NCBI GenBank assembly: GCA_964452575.1
Contig: CAYVMN010000046.1
Coordinates: 1-23,820 of the forward strand
From: CAYVMN01 sp964452575
Lineage (GTDB): Bacteria; Desulfobacterota; DSM-4660; Desulfatiglandales; Desulfatiglandaceae
Direction of reading: 5' to 3'
Length of the DNA: 23,820 nucleotides
Of this stretch, positions 23,754 through 23,820 are shown one piece after another. The notes under the pieces are model-generated. The model ran no database searches. It saw nothing but the letters and a program-made list of their open reading frames with translations, and was not told the DNA's origin. The number at the start of each line of letters is the position of its first letter. Position 1 is the stretch's first letter. Made by a program: the position numbers and the translations under genes.

Positions 23754-23767
23754 CGATAACGGATAAC
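23754..23767. repeat. short GATAAC tandem repeat near the right edge
   Basis: CGATAAC and GGATAAC lie in tandem after the four-helix-bundle gene. The last 106 bases of the window contain no gene I can support. Confidence 0.3.
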
Positions 23768-23820
23768 TAGTAGATCGTTCATGAAATAACATTTCAATTA
23801 TTAGACTTTGACCTCATCAA

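Overview
The window (23,820 bases, mid-range GC, densely packed with short gaps) looks like a chromosomal segment of an anaerobic deltaproteobacterium (Desulfobacterota-like). That assignment is inference. It rests on the mix of a rubrerythrin, a PEP synthase, a CaiB-type CoA-transferase, a B12-binding radical-SAM remnant, an Mla-type permease and a Gram-negative exopolysaccharide locus. It has not been tested by phylogeny.

Left part (1-5518): an MlaE-type lipid-transport permease on the minus strand diverges from a tight plus-strand operon of threonine synthase, a low-molecular-weight protein-tyrosine phosphatase and RlmH (the 23S rRNA pseudouridine methyltransferase). A stand-alone CheY-like receiver and a predicted GT-B glycosyltransferase follow on the minus strand. 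They are separated by a 295-base gene-free block bounded by long nested inverted repeats.

Middle part (5686-13819): a run of plus-strand metabolic genes. These are a sodium:solute symporter, a CaiB/BaiF CoA-transferase, a histone-deacetylase-fold deacetylase, a rubrerythrin, PEP synthase and a FabH-like ketoacyl-ACP synthase. The order fits carboxylate uptake and acyl-CoA handling, oxidative-stress defence and gluconeogenic PEP formation, but only some of the genes are close enough to be co-transcribed.

Remnant island (13908-15273): a good sigma70-type promoter drives a GNAT acetyltransferase that stops inside its acetyl-CoA motif, then an in-frame B12-binding/TPR protein that lacks the whole radical-SAM core, then a small beta-rich protein. 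Two separate deletions appear to have struck adjacent genes.

Exopolysaccharide locus (15354-22798): a second good promoter and a structured leader precede six genes: a small excisionase-like HTH protein, an ExeA-like AAA ATPase, an HD-GYP protein whose HD dyad is replaced by Glu-Asn, a Wza-type export lipoprotein, a Wzc-type tyrosine kinase/co-polymerase with an unusual extra C-terminal membrane segment, and a Wzy/WaaL-type polymerase or ligase. The first three genes look like a regulatory front end to the export machinery. This is the best candidate for a little-described system in the window.

Right end (22799-23820): an accessory patch with short repeats, a 5'-truncated PIN-domain (VapC-like) remnant and a four-helix-bundle (S23/Avd-like) gene.
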